60,707 nucleotides of DNA, taken from NCBI GenBank assembly GCA_964405335.1, contig CAYONP010000026.1, positions 1-60,707 of the forward strand, written 5' to 3'. The stretch's first letter is position 1. Every line of letters starts with the position of its first letter. Shown piece by piece: positions 24,245-32,427 of the stretch. The notes beneath the pieces were generated by a model. That model was given only the letters and a program-made list of their open reading frames with translations, had not been told where the DNA came from and did no database searches. A program made the translations under genes and the position numbers. This DNA is from CAYONP01 sp964405335. GTDB taxonomy: Bacteria; Armatimonadota; UBA10988.

Positions 24245-26602
24245 TTAGGCGTCCGGTTCGTGGCCGAGTTGCGCGCGGACGTGGGCGAGGTTGTCACGGA
24301 ACAGCTTCGTGTGCGGATGGTCCTGGCCGAGGACCCGCTCGGCGATGGCCAGGGCGCGGGCGACCAGGGGCTCGCCCTCGGTGGGGTTGCCTCGCTCGGC
24401 GAGGAACATCCCCAAGTTGTAGAGACTCCCGGCGGTGTCCGGGTGGTCGGGGCCGAGGACCCGCTCGCGGATCTCCAGCGCGTGGCCATAGAGCCGCCCG
24501 GCCTCCTGGTAGCGACCCAGGCTGCAAAGCACCTGGGCTTGATTGCCGAGGCTCGTCGCGGTGTCCGGGTGGTCTGCGCCGAGGGTCTGCTCGCGGATCT
24601 TGAGGGCGCGGCGAAAAAGCCGCTCCGCCTTCCTGTACCTGCCCTGGTCGTGCAGCAGTCCGGCGAGGTTGTTGAGGCTGTTCGCGAGGTCCGGATGGCC
24701 GGGACCTAGGGCCCGCGCTCTGAGCTTCATCGCGCGGCGATTGAGCGCCTCGGCCTCCTCGTGGCGGCCTTGCTCCGCCAGCAGCACGGCGAGGTTGCTG
24801 AAGCTCGCTGCTGTTGTCGGGTGGCCGGGGCCGAGTTCTCTTTCGTAAACCTTGATCGCGCGGCGATAGAGCGGCTCGGCTTCCTCGTACCGGCCCAGGC
24901 CCTCCAGCAGCCCGGCGAGGTTGTTGAGGCTCGTCGCGGTGGCCGGGTGGTCGGGCCCGAGGAGGCGCTGGCGGACGGTAAGCGCGCGACGATAGCGCTG
25001 CTCGGCCTCGTCGTTCCTGCCCAGGGCCACCAGCAGCGTTGCGAGGTTGTTGAGGCACACCACGGTGTCTGGGTGCTCGGGGCCAAGGACTCGCTCGCAG
25101 ACCCCCAGCGCGCTGCGAAGGAGCGGCTCCGCTTCGGCGAAGCGGCCGCGACAACGGAGATAGAGGCCCGTTTGGTTCAGAAGCTGGCCGGCCTCGTGCC
25201 GCTGCCACGCCTGCTCGTCGTCGGCGCCGGCGAGGTGGTGGACGTGCGCAAGAAGCTGCTGGCAGCGCGGCCAGTGGTCGACGGCGTCCGCGTCGCAGGG
25301 AAACGCCACATTCAGCGCCAGCACCGCCCGCTCCTCCCACAGGGTCCGGTCGCTCTCCGCTCGCACCACCTCCTGCACCAGCCGGTGGACCCGGAACGCC
25401 TCGTCGCCCCGCTCGATCAGCGACAGCCGGCCGAGCGGCGCGAGCAGCTCGGGCACCGCCAGCGGGTTTTCGGCCGCCCCGGCCAGCGCCGTCGCGATCG
25501 GCTCGCCGAGGTGTGGCGCGCCCTCGACCAGCAGGAAGTGCGGGATCCAGTCGGGGGCGAGGAAGCTGCTGAAGGTCAGTACGTCGGCCGAAGCGGCGTT
25601 CTCCTCACGGACGGTCTCGATGCTCAGGTACCAGGTGGTCAGCACCGTTTCGCGGTAGTCGCCAGTCTTCGGCCGCGTCTTGAGCAACTCCAGGCGACGT
25701 ATCCGGAAGGCATCGAGATAGGCCGCTAGACCGATCTTCTGGTCGACGATGTACGCCGCCGCCTGCTCCAGCGCCAGGGCCAGGCGTCCGAGCTCGGCCG
25801 CCAGCGCCCGGGCGGCGCCGCGCTCCGACTCGGGCCGCTTCGTGCGACGGAGCAAGAAGTCGGTCGCCTCGTCCTCGGTCAGATCATCGAGCTCGAGCGG
25901 CTCGGCGAAGCCGAGGTGGACGATGTCGGCGTCACGCCCGGTAACCAGCACGTGGCCGGGCATCTTCGACAGGTCCGGCGGCACGACGTGCTCCCAGACT
26001 TCGCGCAGCGCCGCGACGTCGTCGGCCTGATCGAGCACGAGCAGCCAGCCGGTGTTCCCGGCCAGCCAGGCCTTCCAGGCGTAGCTGAGGTCCTCGGGCT
26101 TGGCGTCGTCGGGCACCCGCAGCCCAAGCTGCCGGGCCATGTCGCCGATGTCGCGCAAGAGCGCCGAGGCGCTGTCGGCCGAGGCCCAGAGGATGCCGGC
26201 GGGGTAGAGGTCGGCGTGGCGGTGGGCATACTCGTTCGCGAGCTGGGTCTTCCCGCGCCCGCCGAGGCCGGTGACGGCCAGGCATCGCCTGGCCGCCAGA
26301 CGACGGAACACGTCGTCGAGCTCGGCAACGCGCCCACTGAACCAGGTATTCCGCCGTGGGAGGAACCGCGCGACTGAGGTCGGCTCCGTTGGCTCCGAGG
26401 CGGTGGGCAGAGCCGCTCGGAGATCGGCGAGCAGTGTCTCGATGCGCTCGCGCCACGCTGCCTCGGCGGCGTCGGCTGTTTCCGCGGCGGCTTTGTCCTG
26501 CGCCTCCACAAGCGCCCCGGCAATGGGGACGTCCCGCCAGAACTCGCGGATCAGCCGCGTGGTGGCCGCCTGTCTCCGCTCTGCATCCTCCTGCTCCGGC
26601 AT
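24245..26602 (-). CDS. STAND-type NTPase (NB-ARC-like) with tetratricopeptide repeats
   Basis: A 785-aa protein. A helical N-terminus of about 85 residues with no recognised effector precedes an NB-ARC-like NTPase: Walker A TGLGGRGKTQLA near residue 112, Walker B WLLVLDQADD near 187, then VTGRDADIVHLGF and RRTKRPE as sensor-like stretches. A winged-helix-like region contains FRVHRLVQEVVRAE. From about residue 480 at least six kinesin-light-chain-type TPRs of 42 residues follow (LGPDHPATATSLNNLAGLL and similar), encoded by 126-bp DNA repeats over about 24,260-25,150. STAND-TPR proteins act as ligand-triggered switches in signalling and antiphage defence. No adjacent effector gene is seen; the gene is flanked by metabolic genes. 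Confidence 0.9.
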   Translation of the reverse strand: MPEQEDAERRQAATTRLIREFWRDVPIAGALVEAQDKAAAETADAAEAAWRERIETLLADLRAALPTASEPTEPTSVARFLPRRNTWFSGRVAELDDVFRRLAARRCLAVTGLGGRGKTQLANEYAHRHADLYPAGILWASADSASALLRDIGDMARQLGLRVPDDAKPEDLSYAWKAWLAGNTGWLLVLDQADDVAALREVWEHVVPPDLSKMPGHVLVTGRDADIVHLGFAEPLELDDLTEDEATDFLLRRTKRPESERGAARALAAELGRLALALEQAAAYIVDQKIGLAAYLDAFRIRRLELLKTRPKTGDYRETVLTTWYLSIETVREENAASADVLTFSSFLAPDWIPHFLLVEGAPHLGEPIATALAGAAENPLAVPELLAPLGRLSLIERGDEAFRVHRLVQEVVRAESDRTLWEERAVLALNVAFPCDADAVDHWPRCQQLLAHVHHLAGADDEQAWQRHEAGQLLNQTGLYLRCRGRFAEAEPLLRSALGVCERVLGPEHPDTVVCLNNLATLLVALGRNDEAEQRYRRALTVRQRLLGPDHPATATSLNNLAGLLEGLGRYEEAEPLYRRAIKVYERELGPGHPTTAASFSNLAVLLAEQGRHEEAEALNRRAMKLRARALGPGHPDLANSLNNLAGLLHDQGRYRKAERLFRRALKIREQTLGADHPDTATSLGNQAQVLCSLGRYQEAGRLYGHALEIRERVLGPDHPDTAGSLYNLGMFLAERGNPTEGEPLVARALAIAERVLGQDHPHTKLFRDNLAHVRAQLGHEPDA

Positions 26603-26788
26603 CCCGAGTGGCTCCGAAACGGCACGCTACCGTTGGTCACGAAGCCGACCAGTCCTCCTTACGACGCATCGCCGGCCATCCGCGTCGCCCCAGGCTGCCC
26701 TATGGTAACGCCCGCACACTGTCGCCGCCGGCGCGCCACCGGCAGGAGATCCCTCCCCCATCCCCAACGCTGCCTCTGGAGCCGTGCC

Positions 26789-29026
26789 ATGCCCGACCCG
26801 CGCGCCGCCGAGTCGATCCTTGTCCTGCTCGCCCTCAGCCTGCCCGCCCTGGCCGTCTTCGAGCCGAAGCCGTGGCTGCCGGTCGAGGCGCTGCCGGCCG
26901 AGATGCGCCTGATCCGCGAGCGGTGGCTCGAGCTCAACGCGCTCTCGGCCATCGTCGGCGACCCGCCGGCGGTGCGGCGCACCGCCGAGCAGATGGCCGA
27001 ACGGGCGCGCGAACTCATGGCCGGCCAGGTGAGCGATCCGGCCGATCCGGCGTTCGGCTCGCAGGGCAACATCGCCGATCTGCGCAACGAGCTGATCTCG
27101 TTCAATGGCGGTTACTTCGCCGAGCCGCATGCGCTCGCCGCGGCGTTCGCCTCGAACGTCTCGCCGCTGCGCGGCGACCCGGCGGTGCTGCGCGCGCTCA
27201 ACGCCGCGCTGACCTTCGGCCGGCGCTTCTTCTACATCGACGCGCCGCGGCCGAACAACTGGTGGGCCTGGGACATCGGCATCCCGATGCGGCTGCAGCC
27301 GGCGTTGCTGCTTGCCGGCGAGGCGATCGACCCGGCGCTGCGCGACGCCCTCATACAGACGCTCTACTGGCAGGGCAACCAGCCGGTCGGGCTCGGCTAC
27401 GACAAGCCGGGCACCGGGGCCAATGCCATCTGGATCGCCGACAACGCCCTGCGCCAGGCGCTGCTCTGCGGCGACGAGGCGCTGCTCCGCCGGGCCAGTG
27501 AGATCTTCGCTGACGTCTGCCGGCTGGGCGGCGAGAAGGGCGATGGGATCATGCCCGACGGCTCGTTCCACCAGCATGGCAACGGGATCAACATGGGCTA
27601 CGGCCACGCGATGCTGGTCGACTGCGCTACGTATCTTTGGCTGACCCACGGCACGGCCTATGCGCTGCCCGACGAGAGCGTCGAGGCGTTGCGGCGGTTC
27701 TTTGCCGAGTATGCCGTCTGGGACACTTACCGCGGGACGACCAACCCCTATTCGAGCGGCCGCGCGGGGACGCGGCCAGGCAACTTCGAGACCGCCGCGG
27801 TCGCCCGCGCCGCGGCGCTGCTGCTCGCCCGCGGCGTGCCCGGCTGTGTCGAGCCGGCGCGCAGCCTGCTGCGCGACCGCTACGGCGACGCCACCGACGC
27901 GCTGCTCGCCCTGGAGCCGGCGCTGCACCAGGCGCTCGACGCCGAGCTGCCGGCGATCGCGGCCGCGCCGAGGCCGACGGGGGTGCGCGCCTGGCCTTAC
28001 TCAGACATGCTGCTGAGCCGCGGCGAGAGCCACTTCTACGCGGTGCGCATGGCCTGTGACACGAAGGGTTGGTTCTCGATCCACAACGAGAACCTGCGCG
28101 CCCACCAGACCGGCGAGGGCAGCGTGGTGATGATGATCGACGGCCGCGAGTATGACCAGGCCGGGACGATCAACCAGCCGTGGGACTCGCTCATGGGCGT
28201 CACCCGGTTGCCCGGACTGACCCGCGGGCGCGAGGCGATGGGCCAGTCGCTGGCGGTCGGCTGCGGCGCGCTCGAGAGCATCGGCCTGTTCGCCGCCGAC
28301 TACCGGATCGAGAACGAGGCCGACCGGCTGGGCGGCAAGAAGGCCTACATCCTGTTCGACCATGCGCTGGTGCTGCTCGGCGCCGATCTGGTCACCAGCC
28401 AGCGCTCGGGCATCACCACCACCATCCTGTCGCACAGGCTGGCGGCGCCGGCCGGGACCGCGCCGGCGCCGCTGCCCGAGGGCGGCGTCTATGCCCACGA
28501 GGGTTACCACCTGCGGCTGTTGCAGGGTGATGCGAAGGTGGCCGCGCGGCGGCTGGAGTGCGACTACACCGAGGTCAACGCCCGCTACCCCGGCCGGCCG
28601 CGGTTCGACGACTGGCAGCAGGAGATCACGGTGCTCACCCTGCCGATGCGCCCGCACCGCTACGCGGCGGTCGTCGGCCTCGGCGCGGAGCCGCCCGCGG
28701 TCGAGCTGGTGGCCAACGGCGGCGAGGCGCAGGCGGTGCTCACCGCCGACGGCCGCCGCGGCGCCGTGGCGGTCTACGGCGAGGCCTACCACGGCTCGGC
28801 GGGCGGCCTGTCGGCCCGCGGTGTGCTCGTCTGGCAGCGTGACGGCGAGCGGGTCGCGCTGCTCGTCAACCGCCGCAACAGCCCGGCCGAGACGCTGCGC
28901 ATCACGCTGCCGTTCGCCATCACCACCGCGCCCGAGGGTGCGCGGGTGGAGAATGGGGCCCTGCTGGTCGACCTGCCGGCTGGGTATGTGGTGACCTGGC
29001 AGGGCACCTGCACCGTCGGCGCGTAG
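26789..29026 (+). CDS. Polysaccharide lyase family 8-like secreted lyase
   Basis: A 745-aa secreted protein. ATG 26789 with TGGAG upstream is followed by a signal peptide (ILVLLALSLPALAVFEP). The N-terminal (alpha/alpha) toroid has the PL8 signature NNWWAWDIGIPMRLQP and the catalytic-loop region DGSFHQHGNGINMGYG, with candidate catalytic Asn/His. The central and C-terminal beta-sandwiches include YSDMLLSRGESHFYAVRM. PL8 enzymes cleave chondroitin, hyaluronan or xanthan by beta-elimination. The length is in the family's usual 700-800 range. The stop TAG is part of the GTAG head of a REP element directly downstream. Confidence 0.88.
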   Translation: MPDPRAAESILVLLALSLPALAVFEPKPWLPVEALPAEMRLIRERWLELNALSAIVGDPPAVRRTAEQMAERARELMAGQVSDPADPAFGSQGNIADLRNELISFNGGYFAEPHALAAAFASNVSPLRGDPAVLRALNAALTFGRRFFYIDAPRPNNWWAWDIGIPMRLQPALLLAGEAIDPALRDALIQTLYWQGNQPVGLGYDKPGTGANAIWIADNALRQALLCGDEALLRRASEIFADVCRLGGEKGDGIMPDGSFHQHGNGINMGYGHAMLVDCATYLWLTHGTAYALPDESVEALRRFFAEYAVWDTYRGTTNPYSSGRAGTRPGNFETAAVARAAALLLARGVPGCVEPARSLLRDRYGDATDALLALEPALHQALDAELPAIAAAPRPTGVRAWPYSDMLLSRGESHFYAVRMACDTKGWFSIHNENLRAHQTGEGSVVMMIDGREYDQAGTINQPWDSLMGVTRLPGLTRGREAMGQSLAVGCGALESIGLFAADYRIENEADRLGGKKAYILFDHALVLLGADLVTSQRSGITTTILSHRLAAPAGTAPAPLPEGGVYAHEGYHLRLLQGDAKVAARRLECDYTEVNARYPGRPRFDDWQQEITVLTLPMRPHRYAAVVGLGAEPPAVELVANGGEAQAVLTADGRRGAVAVYGEAYHGSAGGLSARGVLVWQRDGERVALLVNRRNSPAETLRITLPFAITTAPEGARVENGALLVDLPAGYVVTWQGTCTVGA

Positions 29027-29082
29027 GTCGACCGTCCCGGTCGACAGCACCGTCGGCGCGTAGGTCGACCGTCCCGGTCGAC
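29011..29082 (+). repeat. Two tandem GTAG-headed REP elements (37-bp unit)
   Basis: GTAG at 29023-29026 precedes the palindrome with arms GTCGACCG/CGGTCGAC around TCC (29027-29045). The same unit, with 35 identical bases, is repeated 37 bp later (GTAG 29060-29063, stem 29064-29082). The PL8 gene's TAG stop is inside the first GTAG. Confidence 0.85.
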
Positions 29083-29148
29083 TTCGCCTCTGGGCGATCC
29101 GGCAGGACTCTCTTGACTGCCGTCGCATCCCCTCGCGGAGGACCCGCC

Positions 29149-30960
29149 ATGCCGTCGTCACGCCTGCCGCTCGAGGAGTTCGCGCGGCTGCCCAACTTCT
29201 ACCGGCCCGTGGTCTCGTGGGCGGGCGACCGGGTCGCCGTGTATGGCGATTGGACCGGGCGGATGGAGCTCTACCTGGTCGACCTCCGCTCGGGCGAGCG
29301 AACGCAGGTGAGCGACGGCGAGCCGCCGGCGACGCCCTTCTCGGGCTTCGTCTGGACGCGCGACGATGCGGCGATCGTGTTCGGCAAGGACCACGACGGC
29401 GACGAACAGAACGACCTCTGGCGGTTCGATCTGGCCGGCCGGGCCGCGCGGCAGTTGACCGACCTGCCGCGGGCGCAGGAGTACCCCGGCGAGGTCTCGC
29501 CGTGCGGGCGCTGGTGCCTGTTCGCCAGCAACCGCGCGGGCCAGATGAACGTCTGGAAGATGGACCTCGAGTCGGCCGAGGTCGAGCCGTTGACCGCCTT
29601 TGCCAATCCCGCCGGGCCGGGTCACTGGAGCCCCGACGGCGCCTGGCTGTCGCTCGGCGCCAACCTCACCACCGACCTGCGCAACCGCGACGGCTACCTG
29701 CTCAGCGCCGACGGCGCGGTGCTGCGTCGCGTCTTCCGCACTGAGGTCGGCATCGGCGACGACCTGGGCGACTGGCTGCCCGACGGCGAGCGGATCCTCT
29801 GCTCGAGCGAGGTCGGCGGCTTCGCCCGGGCGGGGGTGCTGACGGTCGATTCGGGCGAGGTGCGCTGGCTCGGCTCGGGCGAGGTGGAGGAGTATCTCGG
29901 GCCGCTCAGCCGCGCCGGCGACCGGGTGGCCGTCACGCGGGCGCACCAGGCGGCGGTGCGGCCGGTGATCTACGACTTGGCGACCGGCGAGGAGCGGCTG
30001 CTCGACCTGCCGCCCGGTGTGGCGGGGGTGGTCGATTGGGCGCTCGACGATCGCAGTCTGGTCATCAGCCAGCACAGTCCGAGCAAGCGCCCGCGGCTGC
30101 TGCGCTACGACCTCGAGACCGACCAGACGACGGTCCTGATCGACGCCGAGTATGGCGGCATCGACCCGGGCGTGTTTGTCGAGTCGCAGTTCATCGAGTA
30201 CCAGAGTCCAGACGGCGAGCGGGTGGAGGCGATCCTCTACGTGCCCGCCGGCACTCCGCCCGAGGCGCGGCTGCCGGCGGTGGTGCACGTTCATGGCGGG
30301 CCGGCGGGGCAGTGGGTGCGGGGGTTCAACCCCTACAGCCAGTTCCTCTGCGACCAGGGTTACGTGGTGCTCGAGCCGAACCCGCGCGGCAGCACCGGCC
30401 GTGGCAAGCGCTGGCGCGAGCTGAACATCGGCGACTGGGGCGGCGGCGACCTGGCCGACGTCTGCGCCGGGGCCGAGTGGTTGCTGGCCAACGCGCCGGT
30501 CGACGGCTCGCGACTGGCGGTCTTCGGCGGTAGCTACGGCGGTTACATGACCTACCTGGTGACGGTCAAGCGGCCGGAGCTGTGGCGGGCCGGCGTGGCC
30601 TGGGTCGGCATCACCGACCTGCCGGCGATGTATGCCGAGTCGATGCAGCACTTCCAGTACTTCCTCCGCCTCTACCTCGGCGATCCGACAGAGCAGGCCC
30701 AGCTGTGGCGCGACCGGAGCGCGATCACGTTCGCCGACCGGCTGGCGGCCAAGCTGCTGATCGTCCACGGGATCAACGATCCGCGCTGCCCGATCAGCCA
30801 GGCGCGGCGCTACCGCGAGCGGCTGGACGAGCTGGGCCGCGTCGAGGGCGAGGACTACGAGTACGTCGAGCTGGCCGAGGAGGGCCACGGCAGCGCCGAC
30901 CTGGACCACAAGGTGCGGACGTTCGGCTTGCTGGCGGATTTTCTGGCGCGCAGGCTGTAA
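29149..30960 (+). CDS. S9-family peptidase (prolyl oligopeptidase/acylaminoacyl peptidase type)
   Basis: A 603-aa cytoplasmic serine peptidase. ATG 29149 has GGAGGA six bases upstream. The N-terminal beta-propeller (about residues 20-340) contains TolB/DPP4-like blades such as SPCGRWCLFASNRAGQMNVW. The C-terminal alpha/beta-hydrolase has the nucleophile in FGGSYGGYM, Asp in HGINDPRCPIS and His in EEGHGSADL, so the triad is complete. It removes acyl-amino acids or dipeptides from small peptides. No signal peptide is seen. It lies downstream of the PL8 lyase, separated by REP elements, and ends 10 bp from a convergent gene pair. Confidence 0.93.
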   Translation: MPSSRLPLEEFARLPNFYRPVVSWAGDRVAVYGDWTGRMELYLVDLRSGERTQVSDGEPPATPFSGFVWTRDDAAIVFGKDHDGDEQNDLWRFDLAGRAARQLTDLPRAQEYPGEVSPCGRWCLFASNRAGQMNVWKMDLESAEVEPLTAFANPAGPGHWSPDGAWLSLGANLTTDLRNRDGYLLSADGAVLRRVFRTEVGIGDDLGDWLPDGERILCSSEVGGFARAGVLTVDSGEVRWLGSGEVEEYLGPLSRAGDRVAVTRAHQAAVRPVIYDLATGEERLLDLPPGVAGVVDWALDDRSLVISQHSPSKRPRLLRYDLETDQTTVLIDAEYGGIDPGVFVESQFIEYQSPDGERVEAILYVPAGTPPEARLPAVVHVHGGPAGQWVRGFNPYSQFLCDQGYVVLEPNPRGSTGRGKRWRELNIGDWGGGDLADVCAGAEWLLANAPVDGSRLAVFGGSYGGYMTYLVTVKRPELWRAGVAWVGITDLPAMYAESMQHFQYFLRLYLGDPTEQAQLWRDRSAITFADRLAAKLLIVHGINDPRCPISQARRYRERLDELGRVEGEDYEYVELAEEGHGSADLDHKVRTFGLLADFLARRL

Positions 30961-30970
30961 CTGCCGGTCG

Positions 30971-31744
30971 TCAAGCGGCTTCGCGCTTGAGGTAGCGCTC
31001 GATGTCCAGCACGTTCTCAGCCAAACTGGTGAAGGCTTTGCCGGCGACGTCGGTGTAGCGGGCGAAGTCCTTGCGGTTCAGCCGGTCCAGGTCTTCGAAG
31101 ATGGTCAACACGTCGAAGTCGCGGCCCCATTTTTCAAGGGTCAGAATGGTGATGTGGGCTTTCTGCATCCGGTCATCGGTGGCGATCAAGAACGTCATCA
31201 GTTCACGGTCGCGGCCTTCGATGCGGTAGTCGACGCGGTAATGTCCGCCCGGGTCGTGCACGGCGTCGAACCAGCCGGCGGCGCGCTTGTCTGCCGGGAT
31301 GACCCGCTCCAGGAGCGACCGCGCGTCGTCGGCGAAGGCGCTACGTACGCGGTCCTCCGAGAGCAGTTTGAGGCTCTCGATCTGAACCAGCGCGGTGGCA
31401 TAGTCGTACAGCGCCAGACCCTCGCGACCTGGGGCAGCGGTGAGCAGGAGCTCGCCGCGGCGCTCTTCGAGACCGAAGCGCTGGCAGGTCTGGTCGATGA
31501 GCCGGCGGCGGGTCGGGCTGGCGAGCTGCTCGTCGTCGAACTCGTAGCCGAGCCGCAGGTAGGTGGTGCCTTCGTCGCCAAGGACCCAGCGGTCACCGTC
31601 GCGCTTGACCACAATCGTCGGGTAGTCGCCGTCATCGAGCAGCAGCGGCACGCCGACCGCGAACCGGTCGATGCCGTCCGGCTCGACAACGACCTGGTCG
31701 CGAAACGCCGTCTGAAGCCCCTCCAGGTCGAGCAGGCCGGTCAC
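30971..31744 (-). CDS. DUF1828-domain protein (probable DUF1828-DUF1829), second gene of a two-gene cassette
   Basis: A 257-aa protein. GTG 31744 is preceded by AGGAG, and its GTGA overlaps the TGA of the upstream gene. The N-terminal half matches DUF1828 (VPLLLDDGDYPTIVVKR, then WVLGDEGTTYLRLGYEF). The C-terminal half (ELMTFLIATDDRMQKAHIT) resembles the DUF1829 region that often follows it. These domains have no known biochemical activity; they are common in phage-related and accessory loci. The one-base-step overlap with a DUF6978-like gene suggests a stoichiometric pair, perhaps a toxin-antitoxin or defence module (inference). Confidence 0.8.
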   Translation of the reverse strand: MTGLLDLEGLQTAFRDQVVVEPDGIDRFAVGVPLLLDDGDYPTIVVKRDGDRWVLGDEGTTYLRLGYEFDDEQLASPTRRRLIDQTCQRFGLEERRGELLLTAAPGREGLALYDYATALVQIESLKLLSEDRVRSAFADDARSLLERVIPADKRAAGWFDAVHDPGGHYRVDYRIEGRDRELMTFLIATDDRMQKAHITILTLEKWGRDFDVLTIFEDLDRLNRKDFARYTDVAGKAFTSLAENVLDIERYLKREAA

Positions 31745-32247
31745 TGTTGCTCCTCCAAACCCGGCAGATTGAGCTGTCGGGAATCGCCCGGCTGGTAGAA
31801 CCCGCACTCGGCCAAGGCGCACGCCAGCGCCGACGGCAGGCTGTCGAACCGGTCCGTCGCCACCGCGTAGTCATCCTCTTTGAGGCCGAGGCGCTGATAT
31901 CGTGCCGTGGCGGTATGCACATGATACGTGTTCTCGATGGTCTCGTCCTCGATCTTGTTGCGATGCGCGAGCGCTCCGTGCGGGCTGTTGTACCGCCGCA
32001 GCCGGAACAGCCGAGAGCGACCGGCTAGGCGCACGAACCGCACCACCGAGAACCTCCGCGGATGGGTCGGAGGCTGGGTCAGCAGCAGGCGGAACCGCTG
32101 GCCGGAGTCGCCGGTCACCTCGACCTCACGCCGATGCCGCTGTGCGCCCGCGCGGAGGTGAAGCAGGGCCGCTGGGCCGTCCTTCAGAGGCTTGGGTTCG
32201 GCGATCAGCTCAGCGATCTGCTGGTCGGTCAGCAAGACCTCGCCCAT
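31741..32247 (-). CDS. DUF6978-like protein, first gene of the cassette
   Basis: A 168-aa protein starting at ATG 32247. It resembles DUF6978: an N-terminal helix (LLTDQQIAELIAEPKPLKDG), a beta-core with RFRLLLTQPPTHP and RRYNSPHGALAHRNKI, and an acidic and His-rich stretch (DETIENTYHVHTA) before a C-terminal helix (LPSALACALAECGFY). Conserved Arg, His and Asn residues could bind nucleic acid or form an active site, but no enzyme class can be assigned. Its TGA overlaps the GTG of the DUF1828 gene, so the two form one operon. Confidence 0.72.
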   Translation of the reverse strand: MGEVLLTDQQIAELIAEPKPLKDGPAALLHLRAGAQRHRREVEVTGDSGQRFRLLLTQPPTHPRRFSVVRFVRLAGRSRLFRLRRYNSPHGALAHRNKIEDETIENTYHVHTATARYQRLGLKEDDYAVATDRFDSLPSALACALAECGFYQPGDSRQLNLPGLEEQQ

Positions 32248-32427
32248 CGAGTGCCGTCTCCGCTGCGGCCACGAGGTCGCCTGGCCGAGGCTGTCGGGCA
32301 GTCTGGTTCGCCCGTTTTGTGATCAGACCTGCCATCGATGCCGATCCATGGCCACCCTGGGTTCCTTGGCAGGGAAACCAACCCCCGACCTAGAACACCG
32401 AATGCAGCTTCGGGAGCGATCGACGTC

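Noticed and set aside
26603..26788. Promoters in the divergent STAND/PL8 region
   Set aside because: TATGGT and TACCAT stretches occur near 26,700, but no matching -35 hexamers were found at suitable spacing.
29113..29148. TTGACT upstream of the S9 peptidase as a promoter -35
   Set aside because: No acceptable -10 occurs 15-19 bp downstream; the region there is GC-rich and contains the ribosome site.
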